64,000 bases of DNA, taken from Streptomyces sp. 1-11. GTDB lineage: Bacteria; Actinomycetota; Actinomycetes; Streptomycetales; Streptomycetaceae. A program made the translations under genes and the position numbers. The notes under the pieces are model-generated. The model saw only the letters and a program-made list of their open reading frames with translations, ran no database searches and was not told the origin of the DNA. Below, in pieces: positions 32,268 through 42,073 of this stretch; within the stretch, counting starts at the first letter, position 1, and the number at the start of each line of letters is the position of its first letter. The stretch lies in NCBI RefSeq assembly GCF_007176755.1, contig NZ_BJTV01000009.1, positions 62,001 through 126,000 on the forward strand, given 5' to 3'.

Positions 32268-34612
32268 CCGCGCCCGTCACCGGCCGGGTGCGCCGCCGGA
32301 TCACGGTGTACGGCACCGTGCAGGGCGTCGGCTTCCGGCCGTACGTGCACCGGCTGGCCGCAGAGCTGGGCCTGACCGGGTTCGTCGGCAACACCGCCAG
32401 CGGCGTGCTCATCGAGGTCGAGGGCCGGGCGGAGGACGTGGCCCTCTTCCACGACCGGCTGGTGAAGGAGCCGCCGCCGCTGGCCGCCGTGACCGGCGTG
32501 CGCCGCGAGGACGTCCCCGCCACCGGAGCCGGCGAGCCCTTCGCCATCCGCCGCACCGGCAAGTCCACGGGCCGCACCCAGCTCCCGCCCGACACCGCGA
32601 CCTGCCCGGACTGCCTGCGCGAGCTGGCAGACCCGGCCGATCGCAGGCACCGGCACCCGTTCATCACCTGCACCCACTGCGGTCCCCGCTTCACCATCGC
32701 CACCGCGATGCCCTACGACCGCGCGGCCACGACCATGGCCGGCTTCCCGCTGTGCCCGCCCTGCGCCCACGAGTACGGCGACCCCGCCGACCGGCGCTTC
32801 CACGCCCAGCCCGTCGCCTGCCCCGACTGCGGGCCCCGGCTCACCCTCGTCCCGGCCGCCGGCACCGGCGTCCGCCCGGCCCGGGACGCCGACGCGCTGG
32901 CCACGGCACGGGCCCTGCTGGCCGCCGGCCGGATCGTCGCCGTCAAGGGCGTCGGCGGCTACCACCTGGCCTGCGACGCCACCGACGAGCGGGCGGTCGC
33001 CACCCTGCGCGAGCGCAAGGAGCGCGGCGGCAAGGCCTTCGCGGTGATGTGCGCCGACCTCACCGCCGCCCAGGAGATCGCGCACCTCAGCACCGCCGAA
33101 CGCGCCGCCCTCACCAGCGCCCGCCGCCCCATCGTGCTGCTGCGCCCCCGCCCGGCCGGCCCCGGACCCCGGCTCGCCGCCCAGGTCTGCCCGGGCAGCC
33201 CGCACGTGGGCGTCATGCTGCCCTACGCCCCGCTGCACACCCTGCTCCTCGGACTGCCCGGCGACCCACCCGGACCCCGCGTCCTGGTCATGACCAGCGG
33301 CAACCGCTCCGGCGAACCCATCGTCACCGACGACGGCGAGGCGCTGGAACGCCTCGCCGGCCTCGCCGACGCCTGGCTCGCCCACGACCGGCCCATCGCC
33401 TCACCCTGCGACGACTCCCTGCTGCGGGTGCGCCCCGACGGCACCGAACAGGTACTGCGCCGCTCCCGCGGCTACGTCCCCCGTCCGCTGCGCCTGCCGG
33501 TCCCGGTCCGCCCCGTGCTCGCCGTCGGCGGCGACCTGAAGAACGCGCTGTGCCTCGGCGACGGCGACCAGGCCTGGTTCGGGCCGCACATCGGCGACAT
33601 GGGCGACCTCGCCACCCTCGACGCCGCTGCCCGCGCCGAACGCCATGTCGCCGCCCTCACCGGCGTCACCCCCGAACTGCTCGCCGCCGACCGGCACCCC
33701 CGCTACCACTCGGCCGGCTGGGCCCGGCGCTTGTCGGGCGAACGCGGCCTGCCGCAGCCCGTGCTGGTCCAGCACCACCACGCCCACATCGCCGCCGCGA
33801 TGGCCGAACACGGCCTCGACGGCGGCACACCGGTGATCGGCGTCGCCTTCGACGGCACCGGGTACGGCGACGACGGCACCGTGTGGGGCGGCGAGGTGCT
33901 GCTCGCCGGCTACTCGGGCTTCCGCCGCTTCGCCCACCTGGCCACAGCCCCGCTGCCCGGCGGGGACGTGGGCGTGGCCAACCCGTGCCGGCTGGCGCTG
34001 GCCCGGCTGTGGGCCGCCGGACTGCCCTGGGAGCCGGACCTGCCGAGCCTCCTCGCCTGCACCGAGGGCGAACTCTTCGTGCTGCGCCAGCAGCTGGAAC
34101 GCGACGTCGCCTGCGTGCCCACCTCCAGCATGGGCCGCCTCTTCGACGCCGTGTCGTCGCTGGCCGGGGTCTGCCACCGCGCGGCGTACGAGGCGCAGGC
34201 CGCGCTGGAACTCGAGGCCGCGGCGGCCGTGGCCTGGGAGGCGGACACCGCGGCCTACCCCTTCCGCTTCGGGGCCGGTCACCGGATGGACCCCGCGCCG
34301 CTGCTGGAAGCGCTCCTCGCGGACCGGCGGCGCGGCACCCCGGCGCCGGTGCTCGCGGCCCGCTTCCACCGCGGGGTCGCACGGGCCGTCGCGGAGGTCT
34401 GCCGACGGGCCCGCCGGTCCGCCCGCCTGAGCACGGTGGCACTCACCGGCGGCGTCTTCGCCAACGGACTGCTGGAGGAGGAGTGCGCCGCCCTGCTGGC
34501 CACGGACGGCTTCACCGTCCTGCGCCACCGCGAAGTGCCGCCGAACGACGGCGGGCTGGCGCTCGGCCAGCTCATGGTCGCGGGAACAGCGAACCACCAC
34601 GAGACGGAGTGA
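32264..34612 (+). CDS. hypF: HypF, carbamoyltransferase
   Basis: 782 residues, the normal length. Domains in order: acylphosphatase (1-95; VYGTVQGVGFRPYVHRLA), paired zinc fingers (CPDC, CTHC, CPPC, CPDC), a YrdC-like domain (about 200-380; VGGYHLACDA, TSGNRSGEPIV), and a Kae1/HypF carboxy domain (about 410-780; QHHHAHIAAAMAEH, GVAFDGTGYGDDGTVWGGE). It transfers the carbamoyl group of carbamoyl phosphate to the C-terminal cysteine of HypE to make cyanide ligands. GTG 32264 overlaps the hypB stop (GTGA), so translation is coupled. Confidence 0.97.
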   Translation: MTAPVTGRVRRRITVYGTVQGVGFRPYVHRLAAELGLTGFVGNTASGVLIEVEGRAEDVALFHDRLVKEPPPLAAVTGVRREDVPATGAGEPFAIRRTGKSTGRTQLPPDTATCPDCLRELADPADRRHRHPFITCTHCGPRFTIATAMPYDRAATTMAGFPLCPPCAHEYGDPADRRFHAQPVACPDCGPRLTLVPAAGTGVRPARDADALATARALLAAGRIVAVKGVGGYHLACDATDERAVATLRERKERGGKAFAVMCADLTAAQEIAHLSTAERAALTSARRPIVLLRPRPAGPGPRLAAQVCPGSPHVGVMLPYAPLHTLLLGLPGDPPGPRVLVMTSGNRSGEPIVTDDGEALERLAGLADAWLAHDRPIASPCDDSLLRVRPDGTEQVLRRSRGYVPRPLRLPVPVRPVLAVGGDLKNALCLGDGDQAWFGPHIGDMGDLATLDAAARAERHVAALTGVTPELLAADRHPRYHSAGWARRLSGERGLPQPVLVQHHHAHIAAAMAEHGLDGGTPVIGVAFDGTGYGDDGTVWGGEVLLAGYSGFRRFAHLATAPLPGGDVGVANPCRLALARLWAAGLPWEPDLPSLLACTEGELFVLRQQLERDVACVPTSSMGRLFDAVSSLAGVCHRAAYEAQAALELEAAAAVAWEADTAAYPFRFGAGHRMDPAPLLEALLADRRRGTPAPVLAARFHRGVARAVAEVCRRARRSARLSTVALTGGVFANGLLEEECAALLATDGFTVLRHREVPPNDGGLALGQLMVAGTANHHETE

Positions 34613-34615
34613 CCC

Positions 34616-34902
34616 ATGTGTCTGGCAGTGCCCGGCAAGGTCGTGTCCATCGACCATCACGCCGATCCGCTCACCGGGCTGATCGACTTCGGCGGAGTGC
34701 AGAAACAGGCGTGCCTCGAGTACCTGCCCGACGTGCGGGTGGGTGAGTACGTCATCGTCCACGTCGGCTTCGCCCTGCAGCGCCTGGACGAGGAGTCGGC
34801 CCGGGCCTCCCTGGAGCTTTTCGAGCAACTGGGGCTGCTCGATGAGGAGTTCGGGGACGCCTGGGAGCAGGCGGCGCGGCAGGAGAGCGGGAGTGAGGTC
34901 AG

Positions 34903-34906
<4 letters not shown>
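34616..34906 (+). CDS. hypC: HypC, hydrogenase assembly chaperone
   Basis: 96 residues beginning MCLAVPGKVVSID; the cysteine at position 2 (exposed once Met is removed) is essential in HypC. The rest (QACLEYLPDVRVGEYVIVHVGFALQRLDE) matches the OB-like fold of the family. It carries the Fe(CN)2CO unit with HypD and hands it to the large-subunit precursor. It starts 3 bases after hypF and its stop overlaps the GTG of hypD. The C-terminal tail of about 20 residues is longer than in E. coli HypC. Confidence 0.96.
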
Positions 34907-36040
<1,134 letters not shown>

Positions 36041-36048
<8 letters not shown>

Positions 36049-37132
36049 CCTCGCCACCGAAGCGTCCCCCGGCGCCGAAGCGCCCGTGGACCCCGCGAAC
36101 TGGACCTGCCCCGCCCCGCTGCGCGACCAGCCGGTCGTGGTCATGGGGCACGGCGGGGGCGGCGCGCTCTCCGCCGAGCTGATCGACCAGGTCTTCGCCC
36201 CGGCCTACGGCAACCCCACGCTCGCCGCGATGGCCGACTCGGCCGTGTTCGACCTCGGCGGCGCCCGGCTCGCCTTCTCCACCGACTCCTACGTCGTACG
36301 GCCGCTGTTCTTCCCCGGCGGCTGCCTCGGCGACCTCGCCGTCAACGGCACCGTCAACGACCTGGCGATGAGCGGCGCCCGGCCGGCGTACCTCTCCACG
36401 GCCTTCGTCCTGGAGGAGGGCGTGGAACTGGCCGTCGTCGGGCGGATCGCCCGCGCCATCGGCGCGGCGGCCGAGGCGGCCGCGGTCACCGTCGCCACCG
36501 GCGACACCAAAGTGGTGGAGTCCGGACACGGTGACGGCGTCTACGTCACCACCGCCGGTGTCGGCCTGGTCCCCGACGGGGTCGACATCCGCCCGCAGCG
36601 CGCCCGGCCCGGCGACGCCGTCATCGTCAGCGGCCCGATCGGACTGCACGGCGTGGCGATCATGAGCGTGCGCGAGGGCCTGGAGTTCGGCGTGGAGATC
36701 GCCTCCGACACCGCGCCGCTGGCCGGCCTGGTGGCGGCCATGCTGGCGGTCACCAAGGACATCCACGTCCTGCGCGACCCCACCCGGGGCGGCCTCGGCG
36801 CCTCCCTCAACGAGATCGCCCGGGCCTCCGGCACCGGCGTACGGCTGCGCGAGCGCGCCCTGCCCGTCCCCGAGGAGGTCGCGAACGCCTGCGGGTTCCT
36901 CGGCCTCGACCCGCTGTACGTCGCGAACGAGGGGCGGCTCGTCGCCTTCGTGCCCCAGGACCGTGCCGAGGCCGTGCTGGCGGCGATGCGGGCCCACCCG
37001 CAGGGCGCCGGTGCGGCGGTCGTCGGCAGTTGCGTCGAGGAGCACCCGGGCATGGTCGTCGTCGCCACCGGGCTCGGCGGCACCCGGGTGCTCGACCTGC
37101 CGCTGGGGGAGCAGCTCCCGCGCATCTGCTGA
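36041..37132 (+). CDS. hypE: HypE, dehydratase forming thiocyanate
   Basis: 363 residues, PurM/AIR synthase fold: VVVMGHGGGGALSAELI, then STDSYVVRPLFFPGGCLGDLAVNGTVND and DPTRGGLGASLNEIA. The protein ends PRIC, the C-terminal cysteine that receives the carbamoyl group from HypF and is dehydrated to a thiocyanate using ATP. The start is TTG 36041, supported by GCAGGAGGAG upstream and by overlap with the hypD stop. It is the last gene of the plus-strand operon; a hairpin follows 21 bases after its stop. Although related to SelD in fold, it lacks the SelD selenium-site Cys and sits in a hyp operon. Confidence 0.97.
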
Positions 37133-37153
37133 GGCGGCCGCCGGGACGGGAGA

Positions 37154-37176
37154 GGCCCCGCGCTCAGCGCGGGGCC
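37154..37176. terminator. Bidirectional hairpin with the hypA stop codon in its loop
   Basis: GGCCCCGCGC (37154-37163) pairs perfectly with GCGCGGGGCC (37167-37176). The three-base loop 37164-37166 reads TCA, the complement of the hypA stop. It is 21 bases beyond the hypE stop, so it can end both converging hydrogenase operons. Confidence 0.8.
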
Positions 37177-37520
37177 GGCACCGCCTCCACCTCCGTGATC
37201 TCCAGCTCCCGTCCGCTGCGCAGCTCCTGCGAGGGCCGGTCGCAGCGCGGGCACCAGAAGAACGGCGGCATGCCCACCGCGAACTCCTCGGCGCACCCGC
37301 CGCACCACGCCCGTGCCGTCACCTGCTCGACGACGAGCCGGGCCGCGGCCAGCGGGGTGCCGTCCCGGGCCACCTCGAAGGCGAACCGCAGGGCGTCCGG
37401 GACCACACCCGCCAGCTCCCCGACCCGGACGGTCACCGCCGACACGGCGCCGGCGCCGTCCGCCCGGGCGATCTCCTCCGCCTGCTCCACGATCGCGGTC
37501 GCGATCGACAGCTCGTGCAC
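37164..37520 (-). CDS. hypA: HypA, hydrogenase nickel metallochaperone
   Basis: 118 residues starting MHELSIATAIVEQAEE; His2 is the nickel-binding residue of HypA. The zinc site is formed by CGGC (near 73) and CPRC (near 90). With HypB it inserts nickel into the large subunit. It is the last gene of the minus-strand structural operon, away from hypB-E, so the two operons depend on each other. Its 3' end reaches into the terminator hairpin. Confidence 0.97.
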   Translation of the reverse strand: MHELSIATAIVEQAEEIARADGAGAVSAVTVRVGELAGVVPDALRFAFEVARDGTPLAAARLVVEQVTARAWCGGCAEEFAVGMPPFFWCPRCDRPSQELRSGRELEITEVEAVPAPR

Positions 37521-37529
37521 GCGGCGGAC

Positions 37530-37685
37530 TCAGGGGTAGCGGCGGTGCGCGCGAAGGCCACCGCTCATCCGGTAGATCCGCAGCTCCCGCAGCAGGCCGG
37601 GCAGCTCCTTGAGGAACAGGACCGCCACCACGCCGCCCAGCAGGGCGGCCTGGGCGATCAGCACCTGCCGTCCGGTCGTTGTCAC
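37530..37685 (-). CDS. Small single-span membrane protein in hydrogenase operon
   Basis: 51 residues: a short polar N-terminus, the helix VLIAQAALLGGVVAVLFLKELPGLL, then the basic tail RIYRMSGGLRAHRRYP. GTG 37685 is chosen over the upstream in-frame ATG (37739) because GACGAGG lies just before it. It ends 9 bases before hypA. No known family is assigned; a single-helix protein in a hydrogenase operon without a membrane subunit could help attach the enzyme to the membrane, which is inference only. Confidence 0.65.
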   Translation of the reverse strand: MTTTGRQVLIAQAALLGGVVAVLFLKELPGLLRELRIYRMSGGLRAHRRYP

Positions 37686-37735
37686 CGACCTCGTCGTCCT
37701 CTCGGTTCCACAGCGCTTGGTCACTTTCCGCCCTC

Positions 37736-37942
37736 TCATCCGGGTGAGATGTTCGGCATGGCGTCGATCAGGGCGTCATGCCGTTTCCAGTGGATCCCGG
37801 TGGAGCGGCGGGCGTCGGAGGTGCCGTCCTCGTGGAATCCGGTCTGCCGGTCGCGCGGGCCGATGTTGCCCTGATGCAGACCGGGCACATGGCTGGGTGT
37901 GTCGGGCTTCGCCTGGGGGCGGCCCACTCGGATGCTGCCCAT
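37736..37942 (-). CDS. Small hydrophilic hydrogenase-locus protein
   Basis: 68 residues, basic and rich in Gly, Pro, His, Arg and Asp; no membrane segment or cysteine. It begins MGSIRVGRPQAKPDTPSH. GGAAGGAG lies at ideal distance before ATG 37942, so translation is well supported. It follows the DUF5947 gene by 20 bases. I do not recognise a domain; the location suggests an accessory role in group 1h hydrogenase. Confidence 0.75.
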   Translation of the reverse strand: MGSIRVGRPQAKPDTPSHVPGLHQGNIGPRDRQTGFHEDGTSDARRSTGIHWKRHDALIDAMPNISPG

Positions 37943-37962
37943 CGTTCACTCCTTCCAGGTCC

Positions 37963-38559
37963 TCAGCGCCGCTCGGTGAGCTCCGCGAAGAACCGTTCCA
38001 CGGCCGGCCATACCCGGCCGCCACCGGACAGGCCCCGCCACTCGCGGCGGACCAGGGCGACCATCCGGAAGCAGTCGTCGACCGGCACGATCCAGTGTTG
38101 CTCGGAACCGCGTGCCGTGTTCACCAGCAGCGCCTCGACGTCGCGGGTCATGCCGGCGAGCGGGGGGCAGGCGGCGGCCAGCCGCTGCCAGGCGGCCGCG
38201 TCCACCTCCCAGCGCATGGCCCCGGCCGGGCTCGGTCCCTGCGCGGTGACCGTGCCGTCGGAGCGGGGCACGAAGAACACCAGGCCCACCGGCACGCCCA
38301 GCACCGCCGTGTCGACCGGCGGCAGCCGCAGCCTGCGCCGCGGCACCAGCCGGTAGCGTCCCTCGCCCGCCCCGTCCTCGGCGAACAGCACCGAGCAGGG
38401 GCGGCACACGCACCGCACGTCCGCGTCCGCGGTGTCGTACAGGTGCGGGTGGGTCTCGGCCACCGGGGCGGCGCACAGCTCGCACGCCTCGGCCTCGGCG
38501 GCCGCCGCGCGGGACGGGGCCGAGCGGATGAGGCGGGCCAGCGCTCCCTGTGCGGTCAC
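37963..38559 (-). CDS. DUF5947 family protein, hydrogenase-associated
   Basis: 198 residues. An N-terminal cysteine cluster (CELC near residue 27, then CVCRPC near 50) could bind zinc or iron. It is followed by LVPRRRLRLPPVDTAVLGVPVGLVFFV and a C-terminal WPAVERFFAELTERR. The sequence fits DUF5947, found next to actinobacterial high-affinity hydrogenases; its role is not established. GTG 38559 overlaps the stop of the NifU-like gene (GTGA). Likely an assembly or electron-transfer accessory. Confidence 0.8.
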   Translation of the reverse strand: MTAQGALARLIRSAPSRAAAAEAEACELCAAPVAETHPHLYDTADADVRCVCRPCSVLFAEDGAGEGRYRLVPRRRLRLPPVDTAVLGVPVGLVFFVPRSDGTVTAQGPSPAGAMRWEVDAAAWQRLAAACPPLAGMTRDVEALLVNTARGSEQHWIVPVDDCFRMVALVRREWRGLSGGGRVWPAVERFFAELTERR

Positions 38560-39122
38560 CGGGCCTCCCGTGCCGTGACCCGGCGTTTGATGGAGCCCAG
38601 CGGCACGAACGCGGGCGCGGCCCGCCGCTCCTCGGCGACCGGTTCCACGGCCGTCAGCTCCGGGGCGGCGGCCAGCACCGCCGCCCGGACGACCTCGGTG
38701 ACGTCGGCGGACCCGCCGCCGCACCCGGAGCCGCACCCGCCGCCGCTGCTCACCCGCACCCGGGCCACCTGACCCTCGACGCCGGCCCACTCCAGGTCAC
38801 CGCCGCGCTCGCGCACCGCCGGGCGCAGCTTCTCGACCGCGCGCTCGGCCCGGCGCTCGGCCGGCTCGGGGTGCAGCGAGTGCAGCACCAGCAGGTGTCC
38901 CAGCAGCTCGTCCGCGGCCAGCCGTTCGCCCAGCCGCTCGTCCGCCAGGTCCACGATCCGGGCCAGCGCCTCCCCGTAGACCTCGCTCAGCAGCAGCACC
39001 GGCTCCAGCGCTTCGCGGGCGGCCGGGCCCGGAGCGGACTCCAGCCCGGCCAGCACCTCGTCGAGCCGGGCCAGCCGCGCCTCCACCGCCGGGTCCGGGA
39101 GCCGGACGGCGGCGTCAGCCAT
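38556..39122 (-). CDS. NifU C-terminal-like (Nfu) domain protein, hydrogenase-associated
   Basis: 188 residues. The N-terminal 90 residues are helical and Leu/Glu-rich. The C-terminal half matches the NifU-like scaffold domain (LRPAVRERGGDLEWAGVEGQVARVRVSSGGGCGSGCGG in outline). The metal-binding cysteines are spaced C-x3-C (CGSGC) rather than the usual C-x2-C. It may deliver an iron-sulfur cluster to the hydrogenase small subunit. ATG 39122 overlaps the large-subunit stop by 8 bases, implying coupled synthesis. Confidence 0.85.
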   Translation of the reverse strand: MADAAVRLPDPAVEARLARLDEVLAGLESAPGPAAREALEPVLLLSEVYGEALARIVDLADERLGERLAADELLGHLLVLHSLHPEPAERRAERAVEKLRPAVRERGGDLEWAGVEGQVARVRVSSGGGCGSGCGGGSADVTEVVRAAVLAAAPELTAVEPVAEERRAAPAFVPLGSIKRRVTAREAR

Positions 39123-40908
39123 GACTCGCCCCGTACGTCGGCGAGTGCACGGTGGTCAGGGTCTTGCCCTTGCCCATGTACATGTGGACGCCGCAAGGCA
39201 GACAGGGGTCGAAGCTGCGCACGGTGCGCATGATGTCGACGCCCTTGAAGTCGTCCGGCCCGTTCTCCTCGAAGATCGGCTGGCCCTGCACGGCGTCCTC
39301 GTACGGCCCGGGGGTGCCGTAGATGTCGCGGGGGCTGGCGTTCCACGGGGTGGGCGGGTACGGGTGGTAGTTGGCGATCTTCTTGTCGCGGATCACCAGA
39401 TGGTGCGAGAGGACGCCGCGCACCGCCTCGTGGAAGCCGCAGCCGATCGCGTCGTCCGGCACCTCGAAGTTCTCGAAGACCTTGGTGTCGCCGTTGCGCA
39501 GCATGCCCATGGCCTCCTCCAGGAACTGCAGGGCCATGGCGGCGGCGTAGGCGACGAAGTACGGCCGGGCGCGGTCCCGTTCGATGGTGTTGCTCCACTT
39601 CGGGATGTGCCACTCCAGCGTGGTCTCCGGCAGCGACTCGCCCTTGGGCAGCGAGATCCGCACGCTGCTGCCGGTGGCCTTCACATAGGGCGTGTCGACC
39701 AGGCCGCTCAGCGCCGTCGACCACAGCCGCGCCAGCGGGCCGCCGCCGGTGTCCAGGGCGAGGAGCTCGCCGGTGTCCCGGTGGTGCCAGCGCGGGCTCA
39801 TCACCCAGCTGTAGTTGCCGTCGAAGTCGCGCTTCTGCGGCACGGGGACGGTGGTCTGGTTCCACGGGTGGCGCATGTCGACCGGGTTGCCGAGCGGGTC
39901 GTGGGTGACGAACGGCTGCTCGTTGACCCAGTCCTCGTAGAACGAGCTGCCCAGCATGATGCGCAGGCCGAGGTTGATGTCGACCAGGTTGTTGGTGACG
40001 AGCCTACCGTCCACGACGATGCCGGGGGTGACGTACATCGCCTTGCCCCAGCGGTCCATGTTCTCGTACCGGTAGTCGACGACGTCCGGGTTCTGCCAGG
40101 CGCCCCAGCAGCCCAGCAGGATGCGGCGCCTGCCGACCTCCTCGTAACCGGGCAGCGCCTCGTAGAAGAAGTCGAAGACGTCGTCGTTCATCGCCACCGC
40201 CTTCTTCACGAAGTCGATGACGTGCATCAGCCGGCTGAGGTAGTCGGTGAAGGTGTTCGGCTGCGGCATCGTGCCGACGCCGCCCGGGTACAGCGTGGAG
40301 GGGTGCACGTGCCGCCCCTCCATCAGGCAGAACATCTCCCGGGTGACCCGGCTGACCTTCAGCGCCTCCTTGTAGACCTCGCCCTCGAAGGGGTTGAAGG
40401 CCTTCATGATGTCGGCGATGGTCCGGTAGCCGTGGATGTCCCCGCGCGGAGCGTCGGTCCGCTCGGCGCGGGCCAGCACACCGGGGTTGGTGGCCTTGAC
40501 CATCGCCTCGCAGAAGTCCACGAACACCAGGTTGTCCTGGAAGATCGTGTGGTCGAACATGTACTCGGCCGCTTCGCCGAGGTTGGTGATGTGCTCGGCC
40601 AGCTTCGGCGGCTTGACGCCGTACGCCATCTGCTGGGCGTAGTTGGAGCACGTGGTGTGGTTGTCGCCGCAGATGCCGCAGATGCGCGAGGTGATGAAGC
40701 CCGCGTCGCGGGGGTCCTTGCCCTTCATGAACACCGAGTAGCCGCGGAACAGCGACGAGGTGCTGTGGCATTCCACGACTTCCTGGTTCGCGAAGTCGAT
40801 CTTCGTGTAGATGCCCAGGTTGCCGATGATCCGGGTGATCGGATCCCAGGACATGTCCACGATCTGTGCGGGTTTGCGCTGTTTCGGCCGGGACTCGGTG
40901 GTGGTCAT
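39115..40908 (-). CDS. hhyL: [NiFe]-hydrogenase large subunit, group 1h
   Basis: 597 residues. The N-terminal nickel ligands are in RICGICGDNH (Cys77, Cys80) and the C-terminal ligands in DPCLPCGVH (Cys569, Cys572). Sequence continues 22 residues past that His, the extension removed by the maturation protease. Overall sequence (DMSWDPITRIIGNLGIYTKIDF at the start; WHIPKWSNTIERDRARPYFVAYAAA later) matches actinobacterial group 1h/5 enzymes (Huc/Hhy) that oxidise atmospheric H2. It would act in the cytosol or at the inner membrane face with the small subunit. It is 76 bases after the small-subunit gene. Confidence 0.96.
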   Translation of the reverse strand: MTTTESRPKQRKPAQIVDMSWDPITRIIGNLGIYTKIDFANQEVVECHSTSSLFRGYSVFMKGKDPRDAGFITSRICGICGDNHTTCSNYAQQMAYGVKPPKLAEHITNLGEAAEYMFDHTIFQDNLVFVDFCEAMVKATNPGVLARAERTDAPRGDIHGYRTIADIMKAFNPFEGEVYKEALKVSRVTREMFCLMEGRHVHPSTLYPGGVGTMPQPNTFTDYLSRLMHVIDFVKKAVAMNDDVFDFFYEALPGYEEVGRRRILLGCWGAWQNPDVVDYRYENMDRWGKAMYVTPGIVVDGRLVTNNLVDINLGLRIMLGSSFYEDWVNEQPFVTHDPLGNPVDMRHPWNQTTVPVPQKRDFDGNYSWVMSPRWHHRDTGELLALDTGGGPLARLWSTALSGLVDTPYVKATGSSVRISLPKGESLPETTLEWHIPKWSNTIERDRARPYFVAYAAAMALQFLEEAMGMLRNGDTKVFENFEVPDDAIGCGFHEAVRGVLSHHLVIRDKKIANYHPYPPTPWNASPRDIYGTPGPYEDAVQGQPIFEENGPDDFKGVDIMRTVRSFDPCLPCGVHMYMGKGKTLTTVHSPTYGASHG

Positions 40909-40984
40909 CTGCGGTACTGCCCCTCGCTGTTCGGGATCTGCGGTTCGGTCGGGGGATGCGGCGCGGGCGCGGCGGCGGGCGCGG

Positions 40985-42073
40985 TCACGGGCGGTAGCGC
41001 GGGTCGTAGCCGCTGGTCAGCTTGCGCTTGTTGTGGCGCCACCTGGGCTCGTGGTTCACCATGTCGTTGGTCAGGCCGCGCAGCCGGCGGATGACCGCCC
41101 CGTAGGGCTTGATGACCATGGACGACAGGGTGCCGCCGGGCGGCTCGTCCATGAACGGCATGAAGGCGTCGGGGAAGCCGGGCATCGTGCACCCGATGCA
41201 GATCCCGCCGACGTTGGGGCAGCCCCCGATCCCCGCCATCCAGCCGCGCTTGGGCACGTTGCAGTTGACCACCGGCCCCCAGCAGCCCGTCTTCACCAGG
41301 CACTTGGGGGAGTTGTAGTCGAGACCGAAGTCGGCCTGCTCGTAGTACGAGCCCCGGTCGCAGCCCTCGTGCACGGTCTTGCCGAACAGCCACTGCGGAC
41401 GCAGCATGTGGTCCAGCGGGGGCGGGGGAGCGGAACCGGCCGCGTGCTGGAGGACCCAGATCAGGGTCTCCATGAAGTTCTCCGGCTGGATGGGGCAGCC
41501 TGGCACGTTCACCACCGGCAGACCGGCCTGCGACGTGAAGTCCCAGCCCAGGTAGTCCGCGAGGCCCATGCAGCCGGTCGGGTTGCCCGCCATGGCGTGG
41601 ATGCCGCCGTACGTCGCGCAGGTGCCGGCGGCCACCACCGCCCAGGCCTTCGGCGCCAGTTGGTCGATCCACCAGTTCAGGGTCTGCGGCTCGCCGGTGT
41701 CCGGGTCGTTGCCGAACGACGTCCAGTAGCCGTCGCCGTCGATGATGTTCTGGTTGGGGATCGAGCCCTCGATCACCAGGATGAACGGGGCCAGTTCGCC
41801 GCGGGCCGCCGCCCGGTAGGGGGCCAGGAAGTCCTCGCCGCCCAAGCTGGGCGAGAGCACCTTGTTGACCAGGTTGACCTTGGGCAGGCCCGGGATGAGG
41901 CCGAGGACGACGTCCTCGATCGAGGGCTGGTCGGCGGCCGTCAGGGAGACGGTGTCGCCGTCGCAGCTCATGCCCTCCGAGATCCAGAGAATGTGGATCT
42001 CGTCGATGCCCTCACGCGCCCCGGCCCGGCTGGGCTCGCGGCTGACTTCGGTGGTACCGCTCTGGGTGCTCAT
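40985..42073 (-). CDS. hhyS: [NiFe]-hydrogenase small subunit, group 1h
   Basis: 362 residues and no Tat signal, as in group 1h. The proximal cluster site reads SCDGD: Cys37 is kept but Asp40 stands where most hydrogenases have Cys, the substitution reported for Ralstonia actinobacterial-type hydrogenase and linked with O2 insensitivity. Other ligands are in AAGTCATYGGIHA, NVPGCPIQPENF, HEGCDRGSYYE, KCLVKTGCWGPVVNCNVPKRG and GGICIGCTMPGFPD. It passes electrons from the active site to an acceptor, probably quinone. ATG 42073 overlaps the upstream stop (ATGA). Confidence 0.96.
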   Translation of the reverse strand: MSTQSGTTEVSREPSRAGAREGIDEIHILWISEGMSCDGDTVSLTAADQPSIEDVVLGLIPGLPKVNLVNKVLSPSLGGEDFLAPYRAAARGELAPFILVIEGSIPNQNIIDGDGYWTSFGNDPDTGEPQTLNWWIDQLAPKAWAVVAAGTCATYGGIHAMAGNPTGCMGLADYLGWDFTSQAGLPVVNVPGCPIQPENFMETLIWVLQHAAGSAPPPPLDHMLRPQWLFGKTVHEGCDRGSYYEQADFGLDYNSPKCLVKTGCWGPVVNCNVPKRGWMAGIGGCPNVGGICIGCTMPGFPDAFMPFMDEPPGGTLSSMVIKPYGAVIRRLRGLTNDMVNHEPRWRHNKRKLTSGYDPRYRP

